The notes: a model not told the origin generated them from the letters alone. DNA of 64,000 nt from Bacillota bacterium (GCA_023421735.1 JAEZSP010000070.1:124001-188000), one strand, 5' to 3'. Shown: positions 8,125 through 16,889, counted from the first letter of the stretch. Translations and numbers: made by a program.

Positions 8125-9084
8125 TTAAGTTTTCCGGTTCAGATGCTGCTCAACCATTTCGTAAAATGCATCCCTCGGTTCCGCATTCTCAAGGTAGAAT
8201 TCCAACGATTGCACATACAGCGCTTGTCCGTCCACGTTCACGATGTCTGTATTGCGATACAGGGAATCACCCTCAAAGAACATGCAACGCACCATTTTTC
8301 CTCCGCGCATCAGATCAAAATACCGGAATCCGGGATACGCCGTCGAATGGATCTCCCCCGCGTATCCAAAGTATGTTTTCACCAGTTCCTGATCGTCCCA
8401 TTGGAAGGTCAAACAAATTTTCTCAAGCGCGAATTCCAGTCCGTGTGCGAAAATCATCGTCTTTCCATCCACTTTGTGCGCGATGCCCGCATCATCGAGT
8501 TCCCTCGAGAGCGCAAGCAAATGATTCCAATCCTCCTGTTCGTTCCGATCCGCAAGACGCAGATTGAACCGATTTATTTCAGGCAACATGACATTCCCTC
8601 CTTTTTTCCGGATGACATCATGATAGCCGATTCCTTCGCATTCGTCCCGTCTTTCGCAATCCGTTTTTGTCAGCTCCCCAAAGCCGCCGGTTACCTGAAC
8701 CGAAAGAACCAGCGGATGAAAATAACGGATCTGCGGATATAGCCTGCGTACCACGCCCGGCGGAACCCCGTGAAAGCGCGTGAACGCCTTTGTAAATGCC
8801 TCGGGCGTCTCATATCCATATTTGTACGCGAGGTCGATCACGCGCACACGCGAGGTGAGCAGCTCCTGCCCGGCACACGAGAGGCGCCGATGCCGTACAT
8901 ATTCCATGATGGTCATGTCGAATGCGATTTTAAAAACCGCTGAGGCGGATGCGACGGAGATATAAAAATGTTCGGCAACGGTTGTCGGACTCAACTTTTC
9001 CAACAGGCAATCCTCAATGAAGTCGATGATTTCCTGCGCAACCCCAATCGTCGCGGCATGCGTCGGCCCATGCAAATCTTGCAT
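8125..9084 (-). CDS. AraC-family transcriptional regulator
   Basis: About 319 residues. Two helix-turn-helix motifs lie in the first 110 residues; the second ends with the classic YKYGYETPEAFTKAFTRFHGVPP sequence type. A C-terminal ligand-binding domain of about 190 residues follows. Having the DNA-binding domain first is the Rob/SoxS-with-GyrI-like layout. The ATG at 9084 has AGGGGG 7 nt upstream; the ATG at 9114 has no such site. The effector is unknown. The upstream winged-helix gene lies 78 nt away on the same strand. Confidence 0.82.
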   Translation of the reverse strand: MQDLHGPTHAATIGVAQEIIDFIEDCLLEKLSPTTVAEHFYISVASASAVFKIAFDMTIMEYVRHRRLSCAGQELLTSRVRVIDLAYKYGYETPEAFTKAFTRFHGVPPGVVRRLYPQIRYFHPLVLSVQVTGGFGELTKTDCERRDECEGIGYHDVIRKKGGNVMLPEINRFNLRLADRNEQEDWNHLLALSRELDDAGIAHKVDGKTMIFAHGLEFALEKICLTFQWDDQELVKTYFGYAGEIHSTAYPGFRYFDLMRGGKMVRCMFFEGDSLYRNTDIVNVDGQALYVQSLEFYLENAEPRDAFYEMVEQHLNRKT

Positions 9085-9162
9085 CGGTCTGCCCCCTTGC
9101 GCGTTTTTTTTCATTGTAGCGCCGTCAAGGTCGGTTATCCTGTCGCGTGCGATTTAATTCTG

Positions 9163-9618
9163 TCAGGTCGAATCCCGCGTATCGCATGTGGCACTCGAAT
9201 ACGCCGTGTCAAGCATGTCATGCACGCCGGCAAGCACCATCATGACGCCAGGCACGCGATGCGACCTCACGCTGTAGACGCCGCGCTCATGTGCGTCCTC
9301 CTCCACAAGATCGGCGGCCAGGAGGGGCTTGAGGTGATGGTACGCCTGTCCGGTCGAGGAAAAGCCGCACGCTTCCACAAGCTGCGCAACCGTGTGCGGA
9401 CAGCGCAGGAGCACAAGCAGCATCCGAAGCCGATCCGGCGAGCTGATGCACGCAAGTACCTTGGGCACCATGTCGTTCTCGATGAGTCCCAAAAGGGCGT
9501 CCGTTGAAACTTCGTGCTGCACCCAGTTCGACTGCCGTCCGCCGGATGCAAACACGCCCAGATAGGTCACCGCGCCCGTATCTCCCGTCGTCTCCGCCTT
9601 CTCGCGCAGTTCCACCAT
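9163..9618 (-). CDS. Winged-helix (ArsR-like) transcriptional regulator, possibly 5'-disrupted
   Basis: A 151-residue product whose middle part is a winged helix: SSPDRLRMLLVLL, then the HTH TVAQLVEACGFSSTGQAYHHLKPL and a wing. The ATG at 9618 has AGGAG 5 nt upstream. The same frame stays open for 157 nt further upstream, and its codons read as a coiled-coil-like segment with KEIDELRREIDALK, ending at a single in-frame TGA (9775-9777). The full-length gene may therefore have started at 9798 and been truncated by a nonsense change. The visible product keeps the whole DNA-binding domain and may still work. Confidence 0.7.
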   Translation of the reverse strand: MVELREKAETTGDTGAVTYLGVFASGGRQSNWVQHEVSTDALLGLIENDMVPKVLACISSPDRLRMLLVLLRCPHTVAQLVEACGFSSTGQAYHHLKPLLAADLVEEDAHERGVYSVRSHRVPGVMMVLAGVHDMLDTAYSSATCDTRDST

Positions 9619-9798
9619 CAGATCTCCTAAGCGTGCATCGGGATGAACGTTTTCGATTGGAACAATGCCCTCATTTCGGCTGCGCTGTTCAGAGGACGGA
9701 ATTTCATCCGACCGCTCTTTTGCGCGCGTCCCCTTCAGGGCATCAATTTCCCGTCTCAGTTCGTCAATTTCCTTTCAAAAATTGCGCTCCACGTCCAT
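9619..9798 (-). pseudogene. Upstream part of the winged-helix regulator, interrupted by an in-frame TGA
   Basis: An ATG at 9798 opens MDVERNF, then TGA at 9777-9775, then KEIDELRREIDALKGTRAKE, running without further stops into the ATG at 9618. The heptad-like repeat after the stop looks like a genuine N-terminal coiled coil. A one-base change in the A5 tract at 9777-9781 does not restore the frame, so a point nonsense mutation is the simplest reading. A rare CTG start at 9759, 11 nt after GAAAGG, would be an alternative that needs no mutation. Confidence 0.5.
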
Positions 9799-9827
9799 CC
9801 CTCCGTTCAGTTTCATTTCGTTATCCC

Positions 9828-9857
9828 ATCATAACACAAGCCGATCAATTCCGTCAA
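9828..9857 (-). promoter_or_regulatory. Promoter of the winged-helix regulator gene
   Basis: On the minus strand TTGACG (9857-9852), 18-bp spacer, TATGAT (9833-9828). Transcription would begin close to 9821, giving a very short leader before the ATG at 9798. Confidence 0.62.
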
Positions 9858-9901
9858 TACGTAATTCCGTAATTATAAAGGTTATCCTTCCGTGTGCAAT
9901 G

Positions 9902-9930
9902 TTGAAATTTCGGGCAGGGTGTTATATACT
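9902..9930 (+). promoter_or_regulatory. Promoter of trkA-trkH
   Basis: TTGAAA (9902-9907), 17-bp spacer, TATACT (9925-9930), 30 nt before the trkA start. Confidence 0.75.
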
Positions 9931-9960
9931 GTACCCATTGCGGATACATGGAGGGCAAAC

Positions 9961-11319
9961 ATGAACATCGTCATCGCCGGCGCAGGGAAGGTCGGCAGCA
10001 CGCTTTCGAGCGACCTGGCGAAGGAAAATCACGACATATTGCTGATCGAGCTGACCGAATCGAAGCTCGACCAGTGCATCAATGCCTATGACATTCGGGG
10101 AATCGTCGGCAACGGCGCGACCTACGACATCCTCACGGAGGCAGGGGTCGACCGTGCGGACGTGTTCATCGCGGTCATGGGATCTGATGAAACGAATATG
10201 ATTGCCGCCATTACGGCAAAAAAGCTGGGCGCCAAAAACGTCATTGCGCGTGTGCGCAACCCGGAATACTCCGCGCAGGTGGACTTTTTGCGCGAAAGCC
10301 TCGGCATCACGCTTATGATCAATCCCGAGCATGAGGCCGCCAAGGCGATTGCGCAGATGCTTCTGTTCCCCAATGCCCTGAGCGTCGAATCCTTCGCACA
10401 CGGACGGGTGAATCTGGTCGAAGTGCTCCTGTCGGCTGAAGCGCCGATGATCGGCATGCAACTGAAAAGCCTCCGGGATAAATTCGGCCGCGTGATCATC
10501 TGCGTGGTCACGCGCGGCGAGGAAGTCATCATTCCGGACGGCGAAACGCGGTTGATGGCGGACGACCTCGTCATGGTAACGGGAACGACCCAGGACGTGC
10601 GCATGTTTTGTGACATGAGCCAGCCGAACGTTAAAAAAATCACCTCCGCATTGATCGTGGGCGGCGGGCGCGTGACCGATTACCTTCTAACCCGCCTCAT
10701 GCAGCTGCACGTGCGGGTCAAGGTCATCGAAATTAACCCCGAAAACGCCGATCGGCTCGCCTTCAAATATCCGAAGGCGGAAATCGCGCTGGGCGACGGC
10801 ACGCGGCAGGCCATGCTCAATGAGGAGCACCTGACCGAATACGACGCGCTCATTACGCTCACGGGCATCGATGAGGAAAACATACTCACATCCATTTACG
10901 CGGCCCGGTGCGGCGTGAAAAAGACGATTACGAAGGTCAACCGCACCGACCTTTTAAAAGTGCTCGATAAGGCGGGATTACAGGCCATTATAACGCCGCA
11001 GCGACTCATTGCGGACCACATCGTGCGCTTCATCCGCTCGCGCGACAATGCGCAGGGATCAAATGTCACGGCGTTTTACCGGTTAGCGGAGGATCGCGTG
11101 GAAATCTTACAGTTTGCCGTGCGCGAAACGAGCCGCGCGGGGCGAACGCTTTTGTCCAAGCTCTCGATCAAGCCGGGTGCGCTGGTGGTCTGCATCATGC
11201 GCGGCGAACAGCTGATCTTCCCGGGCGGCGTCAACAAACTCCTGCCGGGGGACGACGTAATCGTCGCAACCATCCATCAGGGCTTTCAGGATCTGGACGA
11301 CTTACTCGACGAAAGGTAG
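9961..11319 (+). CDS. trkA: Trk potassium uptake system peripheral protein TrkA
   Basis: A 452-residue cytosolic gating subunit with two RCK modules in tandem. Rossmann motif GAGKVG is at residues 6-11, and a second nucleotide-binding half begins near residue 232 (GGGRVTDYL). Each is followed by an RCK_C domain. The length matches E. coli TrkA (458). It binds NAD(H)/nucleotides and controls K+ flow through TrkH. GGAGGG lies 4-5 nt before the ATG; upstream in-frame codons have no start signal. TrkH follows after 7 nt. Confidence 0.94.
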   Translation: MNIVIAGAGKVGSTLSSDLAKENHDILLIELTESKLDQCINAYDIRGIVGNGATYDILTEAGVDRADVFIAVMGSDETNMIAAITAKKLGAKNVIARVRNPEYSAQVDFLRESLGITLMINPEHEAAKAIAQMLLFPNALSVESFAHGRVNLVEVLLSAEAPMIGMQLKSLRDKFGRVIICVVTRGEEVIIPDGETRLMADDLVMVTGTTQDVRMFCDMSQPNVKKITSALIVGGGRVTDYLLTRLMQLHVRVKVIEINPENADRLAFKYPKAEIALGDGTRQAMLNEEHLTEYDALITLTGIDEENILTSIYAARCGVKKTITKVNRTDLLKVLDKAGLQAIITPQRLIADHIVRFIRSRDNAQGSNVTAFYRLAEDRVEILQFAVRETSRAGRTLLSKLSIKPGALVVCIMRGEQLIFPGGVNKLLPGDDVIVATIHQGFQDLDDLLDER

Positions 11320-11326
11320 CCTGACG

Positions 11327-12775
11327 ATGAACCATAAAATGGTCCGCTACTCCGTTGGACGCAATCTGCAGGTGGCCGCCGTCCTCATGGCGCCGTCGCT
11401 GATGATCGCCGTGATCTACAAAGAAGGGTGGGACGGCCTCTGGCCGTTTCTGGCGGCGATCACGCTGACGGGCTGCACCGGGACCTTGCTGAGTTACAAA
11501 GTACCTACACGAAAGGAATATTACGCGCGCGAAGGCTTTGTCATCGTTGCGCTGACATGGTTTTCGATGTCGTTTTTCGGAAGCCTTCCTTTCCTCTTCA
11601 GCGGCTACATACCAAGCCCCATCGACGCCTTTTTTGAGACCGCAAGCGGGTTGACCACCACGGGAGCGTCCATCCTGCGGGACATTGAGGCACTGCCCTA
11701 TTCGCTTCTCTGGTGGCGCTCGTTCACACATCTGATCGGCGGCATGGGCATTCTCATCTTCACCATGGCTGTCATGCCCAAGATCGAATCTGACGACGTA
11801 TTCATCATGCGCGCGGAGGTTCCCGGTCCCATCTTCGGCAAGGTGCGCGCCAAGCTTGGAAGCACCGCGCGGATTCTGTACATCATCTATCTCGCCATGA
11901 CGGGCGTTCTGGTCATCCTCCTTCTCGCGGGCGGCATGCCGCTCTACGACAGCTTCATCCACGCGTTTGGCGCCGCGGGCACGGGTGGATTCAGCATCAA
12001 AGCGGCCTCCGTCGGCCAGTACAACAGCGCTTACTTCGATTATGTGCTCGGCGTTGCCATGATCCTCTTCGGCGTGAATTTTAACCTCTATTACGCGCTG
12101 CTGTTTCACCATGTCAAGGCTTTTTTCAAAAGCGAGGAACTCCACTGGTACGTCGCAATTCTCCTTGCCGCTATGGTGCTTGTGGGAATCAATGTGCGCC
12201 CGTTTTATGACTCGGTTCCCCGTCTGGTGCGAGACGTGTTTTTCACTGTTTCTTCCATCATGACGACAACGGGCTACACGACCGCAAACTTCGATCTCTG
12301 GCCCGTCTTCAGCAAGGTCATACTGCTCTTTCTCATGTTCGTGGGCGGCATGGCAGGCTCGACCGGCGGCGGTTTCAAGGTAAGCCGCGTTGCGATCTAT
12401 GTCAAGTCCGCGATCATCGAAATACGCAGAAACGTCAGCCCAAACCGCAGGCTGCCCCTTTCGTTTGAAGGAAAGCCGCTTTCGGACAGCCTCATTCGAC
12501 AGTCAAGCTTCTACATCACGACGTACATCGCAGTCTTTTTGCTGCTGACGCTCGTCACGTCGCTCTCCTCCCCCTCGTTTGTGACCGCATTCAGCGCGGT
12601 GGCCGCGACGATCAACAACATTGGCCCGGGGCTCGATGTGGTCGGTCCGGCAGGCAACTATGCGGACATGAGCAATCTGACCAAACTGGCGCTGACGGTC
12701 GGCATGATCATGGGACGCCTCGAGGTCATCCCGGTGCTGGTTCTCCTTAGCCCGCGCACATGGCGAAAGGGGTAA
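11327..12775 (+). CDS. trkH: Trk potassium channel subunit TrkH
   Basis: A 482-residue polytopic membrane protein with the four degenerate selectivity-filter loops typical of TrkH/KtrB: TTTGAS near 106, GTGGFS near 216, TTGYT near 311 and INNIGPG near 429. It forms the K+-conducting pore gated by TrkA and is encoded 7 nt downstream of it, so both are made from one transcript. GAAAGG precedes the ATG. Confidence 0.94.
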   Translation: MNHKMVRYSVGRNLQVAAVLMAPSLMIAVIYKEGWDGLWPFLAAITLTGCTGTLLSYKVPTRKEYYAREGFVIVALTWFSMSFFGSLPFLFSGYIPSPIDAFFETASGLTTTGASILRDIEALPYSLLWWRSFTHLIGGMGILIFTMAVMPKIESDDVFIMRAEVPGPIFGKVRAKLGSTARILYIIYLAMTGVLVILLLAGGMPLYDSFIHAFGAAGTGGFSIKAASVGQYNSAYFDYVLGVAMILFGVNFNLYYALLFHHVKAFFKSEELHWYVAILLAAMVLVGINVRPFYDSVPRLVRDVFFTVSSIMTTTGYTTANFDLWPVFSKVILLFLMFVGGMAGSTGGGFKVSRVAIYVKSAIIEIRRNVSPNRRLPLSFEGKPLSDSLIRQSSFYITTYIAVFLLLTLVTSLSSPSFVTAFSAVAATINNIGPGLDVVGPAGNYADMSNLTKLALTVGMIMGRLEVIPVLVLLSPRTWRKG

Positions 12776-12794
12776 ATAACTGCTTTCCCAGACG

Positions 12795-12828
12795 AAAAAC
12801 GCGACCCGCGGCTGCGGATCGCGTTTTT
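12795..12828. terminator. Bidirectional terminator between trkH and the ABC permease genes
   Basis: AAAAACGCGA (12795-12804) pairs with TCGCGTTTTT (12819-12828) around an inner CCGC/GCGG stem. Both strands carry a T run after the GC-rich stem, which suits the convergent genes on either side. Confidence 0.88.
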
Positions 12829-12835
12829 ATATCGA

Positions 12836-13624
12836 TTATACCAAATCCCGCCGCTCGAACCGCCGGAACGCACCGACCAGCAAAATCGCACTCAGCACGA
12901 GCGCATACAGCACGTAGAGCGGGCTGAGGTACGCCGTCGCGAGATCGGCAGACGTGAAATAGTTAAACGGCGAAACAAGCCGCAATGCGCCTGGGTGTTC
13001 GAGCATGTTGTACACAACGCCCAGCACGAACGCCGCGAGGAACGCGAGATTTCCGTAGAGGGCACCCTTTTCCGGCCTTCTTACAATGGTTGCGAGAAAC
13101 GCCGCTAGCGCCGCAAACAGCACCGACACGAGGAACACCGAGAGCGCACAGGCGGCAATCACGCCGGCCACATTTTCACCGCTCTTGAGCGTTGCGACCG
13201 CACCGTAGGCAAACACGGCGTTCATCCCGCAAAAGAGGAAAAGGTATGTGAACGCGGAAGCCAACTTTGCCGCGAGGATACGCGCGCGACCGCGCGGTTT
13301 TGTAAAGAGAAATTCATGCGTCTTGTCGATGGATTCGCGCGAGACGACCGCCGCGCCCAAAATCACCGCGTACACGACGGCGCAGACGAGCACGTAATAG
13401 AACAGGATCGCCGTATAGCCCGTGAGCGAATTCATGTCCACGCCCGCGACACCCATGACGGCGAGCACCACGCGCGGAAACGCCGCGAGCAGTTCGTCCA
13501 TGCCGCCGCCCGCCGAATAGCTTTCAAACTTCACAATGCCTGCGAAGCACAAAAAGAACATGCCGATCATCCAGAAGAGGAAGGCCTTGCGCCCCGCGCG
13601 CATTTCGTGCCGGTAGATATTCAT
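12836..13624 (-). CDS. ABC-2 type transporter permease (duplicate copy B)
   Basis: A 262-residue membrane protein with about six hydrophobic segments in the ABC-2 layout. A charged, conserved stretch after helix 2 (SRESIDKTHEFLFTKPRGRARIL) serves as the coupling region. It is about two-thirds identical in protein sequence to the next gene upstream and has exactly the same length, so the two arose by tandem duplication. AAAGGGG is 7 nt before the ATG. Last gene of a five-gene operon led by TetR; the exported substrate is unknown. Confidence 0.86.
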   Translation of the reverse strand: MNIYRHEMRAGRKAFLFWMIGMFFLCFAGIVKFESYSAGGGMDELLAAFPRVVLAVMGVAGVDMNSLTGYTAILFYYVLVCAVVYAVILGAAVVSRESIDKTHEFLFTKPRGRARILAAKLASAFTYLFLFCGMNAVFAYGAVATLKSGENVAGVIAACALSVFLVSVLFAALAAFLATIVRRPEKGALYGNLAFLAAFVLGVVYNMLEHPGALRLVSPFNYFTSADLATAYLSPLYVLYALVLSAILLVGAFRRFERRDLV

Positions 13625-13651
13625 CGAAACACCCCTTTCAAATGTGTAGAA

Positions 13652-14440
13652 TCACACCAAATCCCGCCGCGCAAATCGGCGGAACGCGCCGAACAGGAAG
13701 AGCGCGGTCAACGTGAGCGCGAGTAACGCATACAGCGGAGCGATGCGCGCTGCGGCAAGATCGGATGACGTGAAATAATTGAGCGGTGAAAACAGCCGCA
13801 GCGCGCCCGGATGCTCGAGCATATTGTATACCGTGCCGAGCACAAACGCCGCCAGAAAGGCGAGATTGCCGTACAGGCCACCCTTGTCGGGTCTTCGCGC
13901 GATGCTCGCCAGAAACGCGGCGAGCGCCGCAAACAGCAAACCGATGAGAAACACCGCGAACGTGCCCGCGAGAATGACCCCGGTCGCATCTTCACCAATG
14001 TCAATCGTCCGAACCGCGGCGTAGGCAAACAGGCCGCACGACAGGGAAAACAGCGCGAGGTATGAAACCGCAGCCATCCACTTCTCCCACAGGATGCGCG
14101 CGCGGGTGCGCGGCCTTGTAAAGAGAAATTCGTGCGTCCTGTCGATCCATTCGCGTGAGACGATCCCCGCGCCAAGCAGAACCGCGTAGACGGTCGCGCA
14201 GATGAGCACGTAGTAAAACAAAATTGCTGTATAGCCCGCAGGCGTCGCCATGTTCATGCCCGCGACGCCCATCACCGTGAGTACCACGCGCGGAAACGTC
14301 GCAAGCAGCTCATCCATTGCGCCGCCCGTCGCGTAACTGCTGAACTCCATGATGACCTCAAAGCACAGCAACAGCATGCCGATCATCCAGAAAAGAAATA
14401 CCTTGCGCCCTGCGCGCATTTCGCGCTTGAAAACGTTCAT
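13652..14440 (-). CDS. ABC-2 type transporter permease (duplicate copy A)
   Basis: A 262-residue paralogue of the following gene, with the same helices and the same coupling block (SREWIDRTHEFLFTRPRTRARIL). Many stretches are identical (GYTAILFYYVL, YGNLAFLAAFVLG, YNMLEHPGALRL). The start at 14440 matches the start of its twin (MNVFKREMRAGRK versus MNIYRHEMRAGRK) with a similarly placed AAAGCGG site; a longer frame to 14491 overlaps the preceding gene and is unlikely. Probably pairs with its twin or with the third permease in the exporter. Confidence 0.86.
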   Translation of the reverse strand: MNVFKREMRAGRKVFLFWMIGMLLLCFEVIMEFSSYATGGAMDELLATFPRVVLTVMGVAGMNMATPAGYTAILFYYVLICATVYAVLLGAGIVSREWIDRTHEFLFTRPRTRARILWEKWMAAVSYLALFSLSCGLFAYAAVRTIDIGEDATGVILAGTFAVFLIGLLFAALAAFLASIARRPDKGGLYGNLAFLAAFVLGTVYNMLEHPGALRLFSPLNYFTSSDLAAARIAPLYALLALTLTALFLFGAFRRFARRDLV

Positions 14441-14453
14441 TGAAGCACCGCTT

Positions 14454-15251
14454 TCAAACGGCGTGTGCGTCGCGCCGGACATACAGGACATACGCGACTG
14501 CTGTCGACACGACCGCTACCCCCGCACCCATGAGCGCGTAGCCCGCCTCATAGCCGCCCGTTTGGAACACCGTGCCGGGGGCGAAGTATTGAAGCGGCGA
14601 AAGATAGCGCAGGGAGTCCTCCTTTAAAAGGGAGGTGATGGCGATCAAAAGGAAGCCCGCGAGTCCGACCGCGGTCGCAACGCCGGAGACGGAGCGCACC
14701 TTCTTGAGAACCATTGAGAGAAGCGCGCCGATCCCGAGGAACACAAGCTGCGTGAAAAAGAGCGAGAGCGACGCAAACAGCATCGTGCCGAATGAACCCT
14801 CCACGCCGTTGACCTGCCACGTAACCGCACAGGCAACGAGGAACAGGATGTTTGAGGCGGCAAGAATCAGCAGGCAGGCAAGGAGCTTCATGGCAAAAAT
14901 CATTCCGCGGCCGACGGGCTTTGTCAGAATGAAGTCCACACACTTGAGCCGCTTTTCCCGGGCGAACGCATGCAGCGAAACCGATGCCGCCATGATCGCC
15001 CCAACGACGCCGATGTAGGTAAACACAAACTGATAGAAGCCGCCGAAGGTGAAAATCGCGTCGACCTGAACGCCAAACATCAGCGCGAAGTAGGCAGGCA
15101 GGCTTTCAAGTGCCTTCATCACGGCGTCTTTCCCCTGCATGAACATGTCGTAAAAGCCAAGCATGAGAATGAGATAGAGTGCGAGAATGCTCGCCGTCCA
15201 GACGAAGAACGACCGGAGCAGCGATTTCAGTTCAAACCGCAGGATGTTCAT
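14454..15251 (-). CDS. ABC-2 type transporter permease (third subunit)
   Basis: A 265-residue membrane protein with the same plan as the two downstream permeases, including the ...REKRLKCVDFILTKPVGRGMIF coupling region near residue 95, but clearly more distant in sequence. It starts 4 nt inside the end of the ATPase gene (ATGA overlap), which implies tight coupling with it. The operon thus offers three permeases for one ATPase. Confidence 0.86.
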   Translation of the reverse strand: MNILRFELKSLLRSFFVWTASILALYLILMLGFYDMFMQGKDAVMKALESLPAYFALMFGVQVDAIFTFGGFYQFVFTYIGVVGAIMAASVSLHAFAREKRLKCVDFILTKPVGRGMIFAMKLLACLLILAASNILFLVACAVTWQVNGVEGSFGTMLFASLSLFFTQLVFLGIGALLSMVLKKVRSVSGVATAVGLAGFLLIAITSLLKEDSLRYLSPLQYFAPGTVFQTGGYEAGYALMGAGVAVVSTAVAYVLYVRRDAHAV

Positions 15252-16144
15252 TTGCCCTCCCCCTCGTCCCCATAATAGTGCATGAAAATTTCCTCAAGTG
15301 ACGGCTCGGTGATGTCGACGTTCATGAGCGGGTACTTTCCCAGAACAGCGAGCAGTTCATTGATGTCGCCCTTATAGAGGAAGCGCGCGCCGCCGTTTTG
15401 CACCTCGATGCTCTGCGCACCGGGTATGGCGAAATCCCTGGGCACGCTGCCTTCCTTGAGGGAGAAGCGTACATCCTTGTATTGATTTGCCCTGAGCTCG
15501 TCGATGCGCTGAAGCGCAATGATTTTGCCCTCTTTGATGATGGCGACCCGCCCTGCGATGCGTTGAATCTCGCTCAAAATATGCGACGAAAACAACACCG
15601 TCGCCCCGCGCTCGTTTTCCGCACGGACGAGGTCAAAAAACGTCCTTTGCATCAGGGGATCAAGTCCGCTCGTCGGTTCGTCGAGTATAATGAGCTTCGG
15701 CGCGTGCAAAAGACCCTGTACGATGCCGACCTTTTTCTTATTGCCCAGGCTCATGTCCTCAATCTTGCGGTTCAAATCGAGCTGGAGTATGTCCGCGAGC
15801 TCCGCGATGCGCTTCGAGCAATCCTTCCTGTAAAAACTCGCGGAATAGTTCAGGAGATCCTTTGCCCGCATGTTGTCGTAGTAAAATACCTCACCGGGGA
15901 GATAGCCTACTTCCATGAGGATTTTCTCCCGGTCCTTTTCACAGTCCAGGCCAAAGATGCGCGCCTCGCCGCTCGTCTTGTAGATGAGGGCCAGAAGCGT
16001 GCGGATGGTGGTGGATTTACCCGCACCGTTGGGGCCGATGAACCCGAAGATCTCCCCCTCCTCTACCTTGAGGTTCACGTCGATGATCCCGCGCGCCTTG
16101 CCGTAATACTTGGTCAAATCCTTCGTCTCGATGACAGCGCTCAT
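15248..16144 (-). CDS. ABC transporter ATP-binding protein
   Basis: A 298-residue nucleotide-binding subunit. It has Walker A GPNGAGKST near residue 38, a degenerate signature (SLGNKKK in place of LSGGQ) near 134, and Walker B with LIILDEPTSGLD near 155, followed by the H-loop (SSHILSE). The C-terminal 80 residues form the extension seen in ABC-2 drug or lipid exporters. It drives the three permeases encoded downstream and overlaps the tetR stop codon by 4 nt. Confidence 0.92.
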   Translation of the reverse strand: MSAVIETKDLTKYYGKARGIIDVNLKVEEGEIFGFIGPNGAGKSTTIRTLLALIYKTSGEARIFGLDCEKDREKILMEVGYLPGEVFYYDNMRAKDLLNYSASFYRKDCSKRIAELADILQLDLNRKIEDMSLGNKKKVGIVQGLLHAPKLIILDEPTSGLDPLMQRTFFDLVRAENERGATVLFSSHILSEIQRIAGRVAIIKEGKIIALQRIDELRANQYKDVRFSLKEGSVPRDFAIPGAQSIEVQNGGARFLYKGDINELLAVLGKYPLMNVDITEPSLEEIFMHYYGDEGEGK

Positions 16145-16764
16145 TTGAGATACTCCTCCTTATATGACATTCTCCTGAGATAGGACGCAATTTCCATATA
16201 CTGCCCCATCATTTCGTCCAGCGATACGGACATCCCCGCCCGCTGCTGCTCCACCATGTATCCTTCCACCATCCAGACAAGCATTCGGTAGACGACCTTG
16301 AAATCCACATCCGCGCGGAATTTCGAAAAGTCGACGTTCTGAAAGTGGTTCTGGGCGATCGCCGCGATCTCTTCCCGCATGCGCCTGCCGATATCCTCCG
16401 AAACCTGCTCATCCTTTGAGCCGTATGCACGCATGATGAAATCCATTACGTGCGGATTGCGAACGAGCAGCTCGTACTTGCGCATGGCGGCATAGCGGCA
16501 ATAGTCAAAAAAATCTGTGATCGTGCCGATCTCCTCATCCAACACCCGCTCCTTGATGCGCGCGACCGCCTGCTCGAAGAGGTAATTGTAAAAAGTGCGC
16601 TTGTTTTCAAAGTAATAGAACAACAGGCCCTTGGAAATGCCCGCGCGCAGCGCAATTTCCTCGGTCGATGCGTGCCTGTAATCGCTTTTGCCAAAGACTT
16701 CAAAGCCGGCGTTGAAGATCTTCTCCCGCTTCTCATCCGGCAGTTCCAGAAACTTGGGATTCAT
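16141..16764 (-). CDS. TetR-family transcriptional repressor of the ABC exporter
   Basis: A 207-residue protein with an N-terminal TetR HTH (ASTEEIALRAGISKGLLFYYFENKR region, residues 32-57) and a helical ligand-binding domain. The ATG at 16764 has AAGGAGG 5 nt upstream. Gene order (regulator first, ATGA overlap with the ATPase) and a palindrome just upstream in its own promoter region indicate autoregulation and control of the exporter. Confidence 0.9.
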   Translation of the reverse strand: MNPKFLELPDEKREKIFNAGFEVFGKSDYRHASTEEIALRAGISKGLLFYYFENKRTFYNYLFEQAVARIKERVLDEEIGTITDFFDYCRYAAMRKYELLVRNPHVMDFIMRAYGSKDEQVSEDIGRRMREEIAAIAQNHFQNVDFSKFRADVDFKVVYRMLVWMVEGYMVEQQRAGMSVSLDEMMGQYMEIASYLRRMSYKEEYLK

Positions 16765-16776
16765 GCCTTCCTCCTT

Positions 16777-16793
16777 TTGACCGCATCGGTCAA
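16777..16793. promoter_or_regulatory. Candidate TetR operator (inverted repeat)
   Basis: TTGACC-GCATC-GGTCAA, a 17-bp inverted repeat with perfect 6-bp arms. It lies between the -10 at 16801-16806 and the tetR ribosome binding site, so a bound repressor would block initiation or early elongation. It is the only clear dyad in the 97-bp gap between tetR and the start of the ldh promoter. Confidence 0.62.
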
Positions 16794-16800
16794 TATCTGT

Positions 16801-16828
16801 ATTATAGACCATTGACTCGATTTTACAA
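16801..16828 (-). promoter_or_regulatory. Promoter of the tetR-ABC operon
   Basis: On the minus strand TTGTAA (16828-16823), 16-bp spacer, perfect TATAAT (16806-16801). Confidence 0.7.
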
Positions 16829-16860
16829 GCCCCCCCAACAGGAAAAAAGGAGAAATCCGG

Positions 16861-16889
16861 TTGCCGAATCGCGCGATTCAAGGTACAAT
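16861..16889 (+). promoter_or_regulatory. Promoter of the lactate dehydrogenase gene
   Basis: TTGCCG (16861-16866), 17-bp spacer, TACAAT (16884-16889), 25 nt before the GTG start. It is back to back with the tetR promoter. Confidence 0.62.

Noticed and set aside
9775..9777. UGA recoding (selenocysteine or tryptophan) in the winged-helix gene.
   Set aside because: No SECIS-like structure was seen just after it and TGA ends many ordinary genes here, so a nonsense change or a downstream start is simpler.
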